Assembly: GCA_045629005.1 (NCBI GenBank)
Contig: JAZQQJ010000061.1
Coordinates: 1-50,477, forward strand
Source: RGIG3528 sp045629005
GTDB lineage: Bacteria > Bacillota > Clostridia > Lachnospirales > Lachnospiraceae
DNA length: 50,477 nucleotides
Direction of reading: 5' to 3'
Shown: positions 1 to 8,940 of the stretch, piece after piece
Numbering within the stretch: the first letter of the stretch is position 1
How the letters are laid out: each line of letters opens with the position of its first letter
The notes under the pieces: generated by a model
Databases searched by the model: none
The model's input: only the letters and a program-made list of their open reading frames with translations
What the model was told of the DNA's origin: nothing
Position numbers and translations under genes: made by a program

Positions 1-242
1 ACTGGCTTAATTTTGTCCGGTAATCTTCGATTGCCGGATCCATGAATAAGCTTCGTTGTCCCGTTCCGTACTCTGAAGTGGATTCTTCTCATACGGCTGT
101 TTACTGTTTATTAAGGATGTCCTTAATTGTCATCACTTTGCTGTGATGACCAAGTTTGAAAATTTTAGAAATTTTCAGGGTTGTTTAGCTGTTTAGTTTT
201 CAAGGTTCTTCCTTTGTTTCCTGCGCCCTTTTTGCAAGGCGC
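1..242 (-). other. rRNA operon leader (5' external spacer); 16S gene lies beyond the left edge
   Basis: No gene is visible here. On the minus strand this stretch lies just downstream of a strong promoter (249-277). It carries the GAACCTTGAAAACTAAACAG motif (208-189), a sequence that in my experience accompanies rRNA leaders and spacers of Clostridia. It also holds several strong hairpins: GCGCC/GGCGC at 223-242, an 8-bp stem GTCATCAC/GTGATGAC at 129-150, the palindrome TTAAGGA-TG-TCCTTAA at 111-126, and a 10-bp stem with one mismatch and a 3-nt loop at 16-38. Such stems are usual in pre-rRNA leaders, where they help processing. The 16S 5' end is not in the window, so the rRNA assignment is inference. 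Confidence 0.6.
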
Positions 243-248
243 TCGATT

Positions 249-277
249 AGGATACCACCGAAAAAAGAGTTTGTCAA
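249..277 (-). promoter_or_regulatory. Strong sigma-A promoter for the rRNA leader
   Basis: On the minus strand TTGACA (277-272) and TATCCT (254-249) are separated by exactly 17 bp. The DNA upstream (278-320) is very A/T-rich with runs of A and T, like an UP element. Position and strength suit a stable-RNA promoter pointing to the left edge. Confidence 0.7.
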
Positions 278-402
278 CAACTTTTTTGAAGAAAATTAAA
301 AAATTTTAAACTTTTTTTCAAAACCCCGTATTTCAGAGGGTTTCGCGTGTTTACGAGTTGGCTTTTTACAGATTATATTCGTTTTTGTGTCTCCAATTCG
401 AA

Positions 403-432
403 CAAAAGAAAAGGAGCTCTTTCGAGCTCCTT
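403..432 (-). terminator. Rho-independent terminator of tRNA-Ser
   Basis: On the minus strand AAGGAGCTC-GAAA-GAGCTCCTT forms a 9-bp stem closed by a GAAA tetraloop and is followed by TTTTCTTTT. It begins 12 bases after the tRNA 3' end and separates the tRNA from the rRNA promoter. Confidence 0.85.
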
Positions 433-443
433 GTGCTTGCTAA

Positions 444-531
444 CGGAGAAAGAGGGATTTGAACCCTCGCGCCGGTCACCCGACCTACACCCTTAGCAGG
501 GGCGCCTCTTCGGCCTCTTGAGTATTTCTCC
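444..531 (-). tRNA. tRNA-Ser (anticodon GCU)
   Basis: An 88-nt minus-strand tRNA with acceptor stem GGAGAAA/TTTCTCC, anticodon loop CTGCTAA (anticodon GCT, reads AGC/AGU), a long class II variable arm (GGTCGGGTGACCGGC) and T-loop GGTTCAAAT. The long variable arm confirms a serine tRNA. The 3' CCA is not encoded and must be added after transcription. It has its own promoter and terminator and sits just downstream of the fumarase genes. Confidence 0.95.
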
Positions 532-638
532 ATCGTAACCTTTAAGCATTTGTAATGCTCTTTGGTTATGCTCTCAAACCGAAAATCTGCTACCAAAGGT
601 ATTCAATTTTCTGTATGCGTCTTCAAAACGCAAAGGTT

Positions 639-667
639 AGTTTACCATTGATATATGTACTTGTCAA
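639..667 (-). promoter_or_regulatory. Promoter of tRNA-Ser
   Basis: TTGACA (667-662), a 17-bp spacer and TAAACT (644-639) on the minus strand. The -35 box overlaps the stop codon of the fumarase beta gene. The expected start lies about 100 nt before the tRNA, so the precursor has a long leader. Confidence 0.65.
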
Positions 668-1200
668 ATACTTTTTTCGTATAAATCCTTACCTTCGGAA
701 TCTATGACAACCACGCAGGGAAAGTCCTCTACTTCGAGTTTGTATATTGCTTCTGCGCCCAAATCATCGTATGCTACAACTTCTGCTTTTTTTATGCATT
801 TGGAAAGTAGCGCTCCTGCTCCTCCTACCGCTGCCAGATATACTGCTTTGTTCTTTATCATTGATACTTTTACTGCATCCGACCTTCTGCCTTTTCCTAT
901 CATTGCTTTCATCCCAAGGTCAAGAAGCGTCGGAGTGTATTTATCCATTCGGCTTGATGTTGTCGGTCCTGCGGATCCTATGATTTGTCCGGGTCTTGCA
1001 GGTGACGGTCCGAGGTAATAGATTGCCTGGTCTTTCATTTCTATAGGAAGGCTGTCGCCTTTTTCCAGAGTTTCTATCATTCGTTTGTGCGCGGCATCGC
1101 GTGCGGAATACATAACGCCTGTAAGGTATACATAATCTCCCGCGTGCATATTTTTTGTTTTTTCTTCCGTTATCGGAAGAGTAATATTGAGAGTATTCAT
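664..1200 (-). CDS. Fumarate hydratase class I (Fe-S), beta subunit
   Basis: A 178-residue protein matching the C-terminal, swivelling domain of two-subunit class I fumarase/tartrate dehydratase. Visible signatures are an N-terminal GDYVYLTGVMYSARDAAHKR, a central YLGPSPARPGQIIGSAGPT substrate-binding segment, and the GAGALLSKCI block before the C-terminal DLGAEAIYKLEVEDFP. With the alpha subunit it would interconvert fumarate and malate using a labile 4Fe-4S cluster. The ATG at 1200 is chosen because AGGTGA precedes it at proper distance; the frame stays open upstream, but the start of that extension (1248) has no ribosome site and would overlap the alpha gene. The gap to the alpha gene is 8 bp, so the two are co-transcribed. 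L-tartrate dehydratase is the alternative specificity. Confidence 0.9.
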   Translation of the reverse strand: MNTLNITLPITEEKTKNMHAGDYVYLTGVMYSARDAAHKRMIETLEKGDSLPIEMKDQAIYYLGPSPARPGQIIGSAGPTTSSRMDKYTPTLLDLGMKAMIGKGRRSDAVKVSMIKNKAVYLAAVGGAGALLSKCIKKAEVVAYDDLGAEAIYKLEVEDFPCVVVIDSEGKDLYEKSI

Positions 1201-1208
1201 TATGTCAC

Positions 1209-2051
1209 CTACAGCGTTCTTGTTATATGTCTGTCTACGTGGCAGCACATATTGATTGCTACGGGAAGCCCCGCAATATGCGTTGCAAATGTTTCTATAT
1301 TGACTCCGAGAGCAGTGGTTTTACCGCCAAGCCCACCGGGGCCGATATTCATTTCTTTTATTTTATTAAGAAGTTCTTCTTCCATAGCTGCTATGTGAGG
1401 CAGTTGTGAATGTTCGTTAAGATTACGTGTGAGTGCCTTCTTTGCAAGATACGCACACTTTTCGAAGGTTCCGCCGATTCCGACTCCAACTACAACCGGT
1501 GGACAGGCGTTAGGTCCGGCAAGTTTTACTGTTTCAAGTATTGCATTTTTAACGCCTTCTTCACCATCTGCGGGCTTTAACATATATACACGGCTCATAT
1601 TTTCAGAGCCGAAGCCTTTTGGTGCAACGGTAATCTTAATGTTTTCTCCGGGTACTATCTCCGTATGGATTATAGCCGGTGTATTGTCTTTTGTGTTTTC
1701 ACGAAGCAGTGGGTCACCGACAACGGATTTACGTAAATATCCTTCTGTATATCCTTGGCGGACTCCTTCATTTATGGCATCGGTAAGGTTTTGGCCTATA
1801 ATATGAACATCCTGTCCGACTTCAATAAAAACAACAGCCATACCTGTATCCTGGCATATGGGAATCTGTTCTTCTTTGGCGATTCGCATATTGTCAACAA
1901 GCTGGCTGAGTACCTTTTTGCCTAATTCGGTTTCTTCTTTTTCTGCGGCAGAAATAATTCTTGAGCTGACATCATCTGCCAGCTCAAGATTTGCTTCCAT
2001 ACACATTTCTTTTATGTTCTTAATAAGAAGATCAGTGTGAATTTCACGCAT
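1209..2051 (-). CDS. Fumarate hydratase class I (Fe-S), alpha subunit
   Basis: A 280-residue catalytic subunit of two-subunit class I fumarase. It shows the family's cluster-binding cysteines in context: CQDTGMAVVF near residue 66, NACPPVVVGVGIGGT, and FEKCAYLAKKAL. The C-terminal NIGPGGLGGKTTALGV and HIAGLPVAINMCCH blocks are also typical. The ATG at 2051 overlaps the last codons of gyrA by 8 bp, so translation is probably coupled; an AAGGAG lies about 12 bases upstream. The open frame continues to 2102, but that would sit inside gyrA. The enzyme acts in the cytoplasm in the reductive or oxidative branch of the citrate pathway. Tartrate dehydratase alpha is a close relative and cannot be excluded. 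Confidence 0.9.
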   Translation of the reverse strand: MREIHTDLLIKNIKEMCMEANLELADDVSSRIISAAEKEETELGKKVLSQLVDNMRIAKEEQIPICQDTGMAVVFIEVGQDVHIIGQNLTDAINEGVRQGYTEGYLRKSVVGDPLLRENTKDNTPAIIHTEIVPGENIKITVAPKGFGSENMSRVYMLKPADGEEGVKNAILETVKLAGPNACPPVVVGVGIGGTFEKCAYLAKKALTRNLNEHSQLPHIAAMEEELLNKIKEMNIGPGGLGGKTTALGVNIETFATHIAGLPVAINMCCHVDRHITRTL

Positions 2052-4536
2052 TCTCAGGATTTTCTCCTTCTGTTTCTTCTTCGTATTCAGGCTCGGGATC
2101 AACCTTAGCCATTCCGGCTACAAAAGCATCTTCCTTCTTAAGATTAATGAGTCTTACGCCTGATGTGTTACGTCCTATTATTGAAATGTCTCTGACTCTT
2201 ATTCGAATCATGACACCTTCATTTGTAATAAGGAGAAGTTCGTCTTCGAGTTCAACTGCCTTAACGCCCATAACATCACCGGTCTTGTCGGCAATCTTAT
2301 AGCACTTAACGCCCTTTCCGCCTCTGTGGTGCGCATCGAACTCTTTGATTTCGGTAAGCTTACCATATCCTTTTTCTGATGTAATAAGAAGGTATGTTCC
2401 GTCAGAATTAAGGTTCATGGAAATAATTTCGTCGTCATCATCAAGGTTCATGCCGATAACGCCTGTTGCAGATCGGCCGAGAGAACGGATTTCTTCTTCG
2501 TTAAAGCGTGTACACTGTCCTTTCTTTGTAACAAGGATAATGTCATTGTTTCCGCTTGAAAGCTTAACTTCAACAATATCATCATCTTCTCGGAGATTGA
2601 TGGCACGAATACCTTTTTTAAGGATATTACTGTATTCGGAAAGCTTTGTACGTTTAACAATACCGCGTTTTGTAACGAAAATAATGGAATTTTCGTCGTC
2701 AATGGTACGAACGGGAAGCATTGCAACAATCTTTTCTTCGGGCTGGAGCTGAACAATGTTAATCATTGCGGTTCCACGTGAAGTTCTGCTTGCTTCAGGT
2801 ATTTCGTATGCTTTGAGTTTGTAAACACGTCCTTTGTTTGTAAAGAACAGAATTGTCTGATGCGTTGTGCATGTAAACATTTCTTCGACAATATCCTTGT
2901 CGATTATCTGCATGCCCTTAATACCTTTACCGCCACGATTCTGACTCTGGAAGTTGTCAGGTGTCATACGTTTAATGTATCCGAGACGTGTCTTGGCAAT
3001 AACAACGTTTTCATCGGGGATGAGATCCTCATCGATAAAGTCATCAACATCAAGACCAATCTTTGTACGTCTTTCGTCACCGTATTTATCACGTGTTTCG
3101 GCAATTTCTTTTTTAATTACGCCGAGAAGAAGCTTTTCGTCGGAAAGAATTGCTTTGAACTCTGCGATTCTGTTCATGAGTTCTGCATATTCTGATTCAA
3201 GCTTTTCTCTTTCCAAGCCTGTAAGAGCTCGGAGACGCATATCAACGATAGCCTGTGCCTGAATATCATCAAGTCCGAAACGACTCATGAGTTCTTCTTT
3301 TGCTTCGGCTACGTTCTTGGAACCACGGATTATTTTGATAACTTCGTCGATGTTATCAAGCGCAATGAGCAGGCCTTTTACGATATGAGCTCGCTCTTCT
3401 GCTTTCTTTAAGTCAAACTGTGTACGTCTTGTAACAACTTCTTCCTGATGCTTAAGGTATACGGAAAGAACTTCGTGGAGATTCAGTACTTTAGGCTCGT
3501 TATTTACAAGTGCGAGCATAATAATACCGAATGTATCCTGAAGCTGTGTGTGTTTATAAAGCTGATTCAGAATAACGTTTGCGTTTACGTCACGGCGGAG
3601 TTCAATGCAGACACGCATACCTTCACGGCTGGACTCATCGCGGATTTCTGTTATTCCGTCAATTCTCTTTTCTCTTGAAAGCTGGCCTATTGTCTCAACA
3701 AGCTTTGCCTTGTTTACAAGGTAAGGAAGCTCAGTAACGACAATTCTGTTCTTGCCGTTTGCCATAGGCTCAATGTCCGTAACGGCACGAATTCTTACTT
3801 TTCCTCGTCCTGTACGGTATGCTTCTTCTATTCCGCGTCTGCCGAGAATCGTTGCTCCTGTAGGGAAATCAGGACCCTGAACTATTTCCATAAGGTCTTC
3901 GATTGAAGTTTCCACTCCGGCAACTTTATCATCGATAAGCTTAATAACCGCATTAATGGCTTCCGTCATATTGTGAGGCGGAATGTTTGTAGCCATTCCT
4001 ACGGCGATACCTGTTGTTCCGTTAACAAGAAGGTTCGGGAAACGTGCAGGAAGTACAAGAGGTTCCTGTTCGGTTTCATCGAAGTTTGGTATAAAATCAA
4101 CTGTTTCTTTGTTGATGTCAGCAAGCATTTCAACAGAAAGCTTGGAAAGACGTGCTTCCGTGTAACGCATTGCAGCGGCACCGTCGCCGTCGACTGAACC
4201 AAAGTTTCCGTGACCATCAATGAGCGGGTATCTTGTTGACCAGTCCTGTGCAAGACATACAAGGGCTCCATAAATGGAGGAATCACCATGAGGATGGTAT
4301 TTACCCATTGTATCACCGACAATACGGGCACATTTTCTGTGTGGCTTGTCCGGTCCGTTATTCAGTTCGTTCATTGCGTGTAAAATACGGCGCTGAACAG
4401 GCTTAAGTCCGTCTCTTGCATCCGGAAGTGCACGTGCAACTATAACCGACATGGCATAGTTTACGTAGGATTCTTCCATCCTTCTTTTCAGGTCTACTTC
4501 CTGGACTTTATCAAAATTATCTTCAAAATTATCCAA
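2044..4536 (-). CDS. gyrA: DNA gyrase subunit A
   Basis: An 830-residue GyrA. The winged-helix breakage domain has the catalytic tyrosine at residue 125 (AAMRYTEARL). The quinolone pocket HPHGDSSIYG is at 81-90. The C-terminal beta-pinwheel carries the GyrA box QNRGGKG, which identifies gyrase rather than topoisomerase IV. Translation starts at a TTG: GGAGG lies 8 bases upstream, and the encoded N-terminus DNFEDNFDKVQEVDLKRRM is normal. The residue matching E. coli Asp87 is Gly (residue 90), while Ser83 is kept (Ser86). The tail is acidic (EEETEGENPENA). It lies 43 bp after gyrB and would form the A2B2 enzyme that introduces negative supercoils. Confidence 0.98.
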   Translation of the reverse strand: MDNFEDNFDKVQEVDLKRRMEESYVNYAMSVIVARALPDARDGLKPVQRRILHAMNELNNGPDKPHRKCARIVGDTMGKYHPHGDSSIYGALVCLAQDWSTRYPLIDGHGNFGSVDGDGAAAMRYTEARLSKLSVEMLADINKETVDFIPNFDETEQEPLVLPARFPNLLVNGTTGIAVGMATNIPPHNMTEAINAVIKLIDDKVAGVETSIEDLMEIVQGPDFPTGATILGRRGIEEAYRTGRGKVRIRAVTDIEPMANGKNRIVVTELPYLVNKAKLVETIGQLSREKRIDGITEIRDESSREGMRVCIELRRDVNANVILNQLYKHTQLQDTFGIIMLALVNNEPKVLNLHEVLSVYLKHQEEVVTRRTQFDLKKAEERAHIVKGLLIALDNIDEVIKIIRGSKNVAEAKEELMSRFGLDDIQAQAIVDMRLRALTGLEREKLESEYAELMNRIAEFKAILSDEKLLLGVIKKEIAETRDKYGDERRTKIGLDVDDFIDEDLIPDENVVIAKTRLGYIKRMTPDNFQSQNRGGKGIKGMQIIDKDIVEEMFTCTTHQTILFFTNKGRVYKLKAYEIPEASRTSRGTAMINIVQLQPEEKIVAMLPVRTIDDENSIIFVTKRGIVKRTKLSEYSNILKKGIRAINLREDDDIVEVKLSSGNNDIILVTKKGQCTRFNEEEIRSLGRSATGVIGMNLDDDDEIISMNLNSDGTYLLITSEKGYGKLTEIKEFDAHHRGGKGVKCYKIADKTGDVMGVKAVELEDELLLITNEGVMIRIRVRDISIIGRNTSGVRLINLKKEDAFVAGMAKVDPEPEYEEETEGENPENA

Positions 4537-4579
4537 TGTACTGTCCTCCGACAGAATTCAATACGTATTTACGAATTAA

Positions 4580-6499
4580 TTATGCATTATAGTCGAGATT
4601 GGCAACAAATTTTGCGTTTGCTTCGATGAACTCACGTCTAGGCTCAACATCATCACCCATAAGGGTTGTAAATGTGAGATCAAGCTCACTCTGAGTATCT
4701 TCGTTTATACCAACTCTTAAAAGGATTCTTCTTTCGGGATCCATTGTTGTTTCCCAAAGCTGCTCGGCATCCATTTCACCAAGACCTTTGTAACGCTGAA
4801 CTTTATTGTTCTGGTCACGTCCTATTTTGGCCATAAGAGCAGTAAGTTCTTCTTCGGTATATGCATACCAAACCTGCTTTCCTCTTTCAACCTTGTAAAG
4901 AGGCGGCTGTGCGAGATATACATAACCCTGTTTAATGAGCTCGGGCATATATCTGTACAGGAATGTAAGCATAAGTGTATCAATATGAGCACCGTCGACA
5001 TCGGCATCCGTCATGATAATGATTTTGTGGTAACGGAGCTTTGAAATATCAAAGTCTTCTCCTATACCTGTACCAAAAGCTGTAATCATCGTACGGATTT
5101 CGTTATTTCCAAGTACTTTGTCGAGTCTTGCTTTTTCAACGTTAAGAATTTTACCTCTAAGAGGAAGTATTGCCTGTGTTGCACGTGAACGTGCCGTCTT
5201 TGCCGAACCGCCGGCGGAATCTCCCTCTACGATGTATATTTCACAGTGCTCGGGATTCTTATCGGAGCATTCTGCAAGCTTTCCGGGAAGTCCAAGACTG
5301 TCAAGAACTGACTTTCTTGCTGTTTCCTTTGCTCTTCTTGCAGCTTCTCTTGCTTTTTGTGCAAGTGCGGCTTTTTCACAAATTGTTTTTCCTATGTCAG
5401 GATTCTGTTCAAGGAAAATTTCAAGTGCTTCCGAAACAACTCCTTCAACTGCACCACGTGCAACGGAATTGCCAAGTTTCTGCTTTGTCTGGCCTTCAAA
5501 CTGAGGATCCGCAATTTTAATGCTGATGATTGCTGTAAGACCTTCTCTGATATCCTCGCCGATAAGCTTGTCTTCTTCTTTCTTGATGTATTTCATCTTG
5601 AAAGCATATTCGTTGCAAACATTTACAAGTGCATTTTTGAAACCTGTAAAATGCGTACCGCCTTCAGGTGTCGTAATATTATTTACAAAGCTGTAGCATC
5701 CTTCGTTATAATCTCCGGTATGCTGCATTGCAACTTCTACATAAACATCCTTTTTCTTTCCTTCGCAGTAAATAACTTCAGGATAAAGGACTGTTTTACC
5801 TTTATTGAGGTATTTAACGTATTCTTTGATACCACCTTCATAGTGGAAAACATCGCTGGCTTCTTTTCCTTCACGAAGGTCTGCAAATGTGATTTTTACA
5901 CCCTTTGTAAGGAATGCCATTTCACGAAGACGATGTTTTAATGTATCGTAATCAAATTCAATATCTTCGAAAATTGTATCATCGGGGAAAAATGTAACTG
6001 TAGAACCTGTTCTTCCGGGCTCGCTTGCACCTATCTCCTTCAAAGGAGCAACAGGCTTACCTTTTTCATAACGCTGAAAATATCTCTTTCCATCTATGTC
6101 GACATTTACTTCGAGCCAATTGGAAAGAGCATTTACAACAGATGCACCTACACCGTGAAGACCACCGGAAACCTTATATCCCCCACCGCCGAATTTGCCG
6201 CCGGCATGAAGAATGGTGAATACAACTTCTACTGTGGAAATGCCTTTTTTGCTGTTTATTTCTACGGGAATACCACGTCCGTTATCAACTACAGTAACAG
6301 AACCGTCTTTGTTGATTGATACATTGATTTCGGTACAATATCCTCCAAGTGCTTCATCAATGGCATTGTCTACTATTTCGTAAACAAGATGATGAAGACC
6401 TCTTAAAGAAGTACTTCCGATGTACATTCCGGGACGTTTTCTTACTGCTTCAAGTCCTTCAAGTATTTGGATTTGATCCGCTCCGTATTCGGTGCTCAT
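4580..6499 (-). CDS. gyrB: DNA gyrase subunit B
   Basis: A 639-residue GyrB. In order: the GHKL ATPase domain with VDNGRGIPV and GGLHGVGASVVNALS; the transducer domain; the TOPRIM domain with EGDSAGGSAK and the metal-binding DADVDGAHI; and the C-terminal QRYKGLGEM that contacts GyrA. Length is usual for Gram-positive GyrB without the proteobacterial insertion. The ATG at 6499 follows AGGAGG at 7 bp. The gene lies 20 bp after recF in the conserved dnaA-dnaN-recF-gyrB-gyrA order. Confidence 0.98.
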   Translation of the reverse strand: MSTEYGADQIQILEGLEAVRKRPGMYIGSTSLRGLHHLVYEIVDNAIDEALGGYCTEINVSINKDGSVTVVDNGRGIPVEINSKKGISTVEVVFTILHAGGKFGGGGYKVSGGLHGVGASVVNALSNWLEVNVDIDGKRYFQRYEKGKPVAPLKEIGASEPGRTGSTVTFFPDDTIFEDIEFDYDTLKHRLREMAFLTKGVKITFADLREGKEASDVFHYEGGIKEYVKYLNKGKTVLYPEVIYCEGKKKDVYVEVAMQHTGDYNEGCYSFVNNITTPEGGTHFTGFKNALVNVCNEYAFKMKYIKKEEDKLIGEDIREGLTAIISIKIADPQFEGQTKQKLGNSVARGAVEGVVSEALEIFLEQNPDIGKTICEKAALAQKAREAARRAKETARKSVLDSLGLPGKLAECSDKNPEHCEIYIVEGDSAGGSAKTARSRATQAILPLRGKILNVEKARLDKVLGNNEIRTMITAFGTGIGEDFDISKLRYHKIIIMTDADVDGAHIDTLMLTFLYRYMPELIKQGYVYLAQPPLYKVERGKQVWYAYTEEELTALMAKIGRDQNNKVQRYKGLGEMDAEQLWETTMDPERRILLRVGINEDTQSELDLTFTTLMGDDVEPRREFIEANAKFVANLDYNA

Positions 6500-6519
6500 A
6501 AAGCCTCCTTAACATAGAA

Positions 6520-7605
6520 TTACTCTATTTTTTCTATGCTTCCGTTTGTAACTTTATATAATGTATTCAGTCCGCTTCTGTAACCGACAAACTCCTCAAG
6601 CCCTGTACAGGTGATAATTGTCTGAATACCATTTATTGAGTTCAAAAGTGCCTGCTGTCTGTTTCTGTCAAGTTCAGAAAGAACATCATCAAGAAGAAGA
6701 ATTGGATTTTCACCTATTTTTTCCTTAACGAGCTCAATTTCCGCAAGCTTTAAAGAGAGTGCTGCTGTTCTCTGTTGTCCTTGTGAACCAAAAAGTTTAA
6801 GGTTCTCATCTCCTACATAAAATGACAGTTCATCTCTGTGTGGACCTGTACAGGTAGTTTTTTGGGCTATATCCCTGTCTCTGGTCCTTTTTAATGTTTC
6901 TTCAAAATCATCCGGCATAACGGATGGTTCGTAAACCAATGTTAATTTTTCTTTTTCATTTGAAATCCTATAGTGGATTTCTCTGACTATATTATTTAAA
7001 TCATCAACAAATTTCCGGCGCTGCTCTATTATGAATTTGCCATATTCACAAAGCTGTAAATCCCAGACTTCCAAAGTATCTTTAAAATCTGCTCTGAAGG
7101 AAAGCTGTTTTAACAGATCATTTCTTTGTTCAAGAGTTTTATTATACTTTGACAAATATTGAAGATACAGTTTGTCAAGCTGACACAGCTCTGCATCCAT
7201 GAATTTTCTTCTCTCGCCGGGACCGTTTTTTATGATTGAAAGATCTTCAGGAGAAAAGAAAACAACGTTCATAAGACCATATATGTCAGATGACTTTCTG
7301 ACAGGTATTCCGTCTACAGCTCCGCTTTTTCTTCCATTTTTTTGAAGATGCATATCTATACGGTGGTTCATATCGGATTTTTTGAAATACATGCGAAGAT
7401 GTGACTCTTCTTCGCCGATTTTAATCATTTCCTTATCTTTTGCACCTTTATGGGATTTTGTAGTCGAAAGAAGATATAATCCTTCAAGAACATTTGTTTT
7501 TCCCTGTGCATTATCACCGTAAAGAATGTTTATGTCATTTGAAAATTCAATGTTAAGCTGTTCGTAATTTCTGAAATTGTTGAGTTCCAGAGCATTTACA
7601 ATCAT
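6520..7605 (-). CDS. recF: DNA replication and repair protein RecF
   Basis: A 361-residue SMC-like ATPase. Walker A is GDNAQGKTNVLEG near residue 31, the signature-like region is GSQGQQRTAALSLKLAE, and Walker B with D-loop is ILLLDDVLSELD. It loads RecA at gaps through RecO/RecR. Start and stop overlap with the upstream S4-domain gene as ATGA (7602-7605), so translation is coupled. Confidence 0.97.
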   Translation of the reverse strand: MIVNALELNNFRNYEQLNIEFSNDINILYGDNAQGKTNVLEGLYLLSTTKSHKGAKDKEMIKIGEEESHLRMYFKKSDMNHRIDMHLQKNGRKSGAVDGIPVRKSSDIYGLMNVVFFSPEDLSIIKNGPGERRKFMDAELCQLDKLYLQYLSKYNKTLEQRNDLLKQLSFRADFKDTLEVWDLQLCEYGKFIIEQRRKFVDDLNNIVREIHYRISNEKEKLTLVYEPSVMPDDFEETLKRTRDRDIAQKTTCTGPHRDELSFYVGDENLKLFGSQGQQRTAALSLKLAEIELVKEKIGENPILLLDDVLSELDRNRQQALLNSINGIQTIITCTGLEEFVGYRSGLNTLYKVTNGSIEKIE

Positions 7606-7811
7606 TTTACAATCTTAATTTCCTGACCCTTGTATGAAACTATGTCTCCGTCATACAGTTTTCTGCCGCGCCTGTCATCAACTTCGCCATTAACCAAAAC
7701 TTCACCGTTTTGAATAACAATCTTTGCTTCAACTCCCGAACCGACAAATCCGGCAGCTTTAATAGCCTGTCCAAGCTTAATAAATTCTTCTCTTAATGTT
7801 ATAGTTTCCAT
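7602..7811 (-). CDS. yaaA: S4-domain RNA-binding protein (YaaA family)
   Basis: A 69-residue protein that is almost entirely an S4 RNA-binding fold: the FIKLGQAIKAAGFVGSG helix pair, then the VLVNGEVDDRRGRKLYDGD loop typical of S4 domains. It sits between dnaN and recF, where YaaA lies in most Firmicutes. In B. subtilis the family is linked to ribosome assembly; that role here is by homology only. The gene starts 2 bp after the dnaN stop and has no good ribosome site of its own, pointing to coupling. Confidence 0.93.
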   Translation of the reverse strand: METITLREEFIKLGQAIKAAGFVGSGVEAKIVIQNGEVLVNGEVDDRRGRKLYDGDIVSYKGQEIKIVK

Positions 7812-7813
7812 AT

Positions 7814-8926
7814 TTATGCTCTCGCAGCGTTAAAATTAATAGGTAAAATGAGATAAATATATGTCTCTTCATCATTCTTTATGAAACAAGGTGCCTTAGC
7901 GTTGGTCATGTAAATATTGATTTTTTCATCATCAATTACACGAATAACATCAAGAAGGTATTTAGGATTAAATCCAATCATAATATCTTTACCTTCTTTG
8001 TTTATCTCAACATCCTCATTCATTGCACCAATTGAGGAATTAACCTTAATGTTCATGTTAAAATCTTTGATGTCGAGAATGATAGGCTTTTTATCTGTTT
8101 CTCTGATAAACAATGTTGATCTGTCAAGACAATCTGAGAAATCACGACGGTTGATTTCAAACTTTGTTTCATAATCGCCGGAAAGCATCTGATTAATCTT
8201 GTAATACTCACCTTCAATAAGTCTTGAAAGAACGATTGTGTCTTCAAACTCAAAAAGAACATGATTCTTCATGAAATAAATGACAACATCTTCTTCAACT
8301 TCACCGGAAATAATCTTTGTTATTTCTGAAAGAGTTTTACCGGGAATAATTACCTTTGTAGGTTTATATTCTTCCTTAAGCTGAATCTTTCTGATAGCAA
8401 TACGATGTCCGTCAAGAGCAACAACCTTTAAGCTGTTTCCATCAACTTCAAAAAGTTCACCTGTCATAATTTTCTGAGTTTCATTATCGGAAATAGAGAA
8501 AACGGTCTGACGAATGATTTCTTTAAGTGAGAACTGGGAAATCCTTAAAGCATTTTCCTTTTCAATTGAAGGAAGTTCAGGGAATTCCTCATCGCTCTTG
8601 CAGTTAATTGAGAATTCAGCCTTACCACTCTTAATGGTAGCCATAAAATATTGGTCTGATTCTATAATAACTTCTTCTTCAGGAAGTTTTCTGATGATAT
8701 CTGCAAATAACTTTGCATTTACAGCAATATTACCTTCATCAATAACTTCACCCTTTACAACAGTATCAATGGAAATCTCCATATCACTTGCTCTGAACTT
8801 TATATTGGAATTGTTAGCTCTAATAACAATGCATTCAAGAATAGGCATTGTTGTCTTTCCGGGTACAGCTCTCAGTGCGATGTTTACGCCGTTGATGATG
8901 TCAGTTTTTCTGCAGATGATTTTCAT
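7814..8926 (-). CDS. dnaN: DNA polymerase III sliding clamp (beta)
   Basis: A 370-residue beta clamp of the usual length, with the three-fold repeat of the clamp domain. The N-terminus (MKIICRKTDIINGVNIALRAV) and the C-terminal YLILPIN segment are family hallmarks. It encircles DNA and tethers the polymerase, and through its binding pocket recruits mismatch repair and initiation-control proteins. The ATG at 8926 has GGAGG upstream. It directly follows the origin region downstream of dnaA. Confidence 0.98.
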   Translation of the reverse strand: MKIICRKTDIINGVNIALRAVPGKTTMPILECIVIRANNSNIKFRASDMEISIDTVVKGEVIDEGNIAVNAKLFADIIRKLPEEEVIIESDQYFMATIKSGKAEFSINCKSDEEFPELPSIEKENALRISQFSLKEIIRQTVFSISDNETQKIMTGELFEVDGNSLKVVALDGHRIAIRKIQLKEEYKPTKVIIPGKTLSEITKIISGEVEEDVVIYFMKNHVLFEFEDTIVLSRLIEGEYYKINQMLSGDYETKFEINRRDFSDCLDRSTLFIRETDKKPIILDIKDFNMNIKVNSSIGAMNEDVEINKEGKDIMIGFNPKYLLDVIRVIDDEKINIYMTNAKAPCFIKNDEETYIYLILPINFNAARA

Positions 8927-8940
8927 ACAGAATGGTCCTC

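Noticed and set aside
366..596. A 76-codon open frame at the tRNA-Ser locus.
   Set aside because: It runs straight through the tRNA gene and its terminator.
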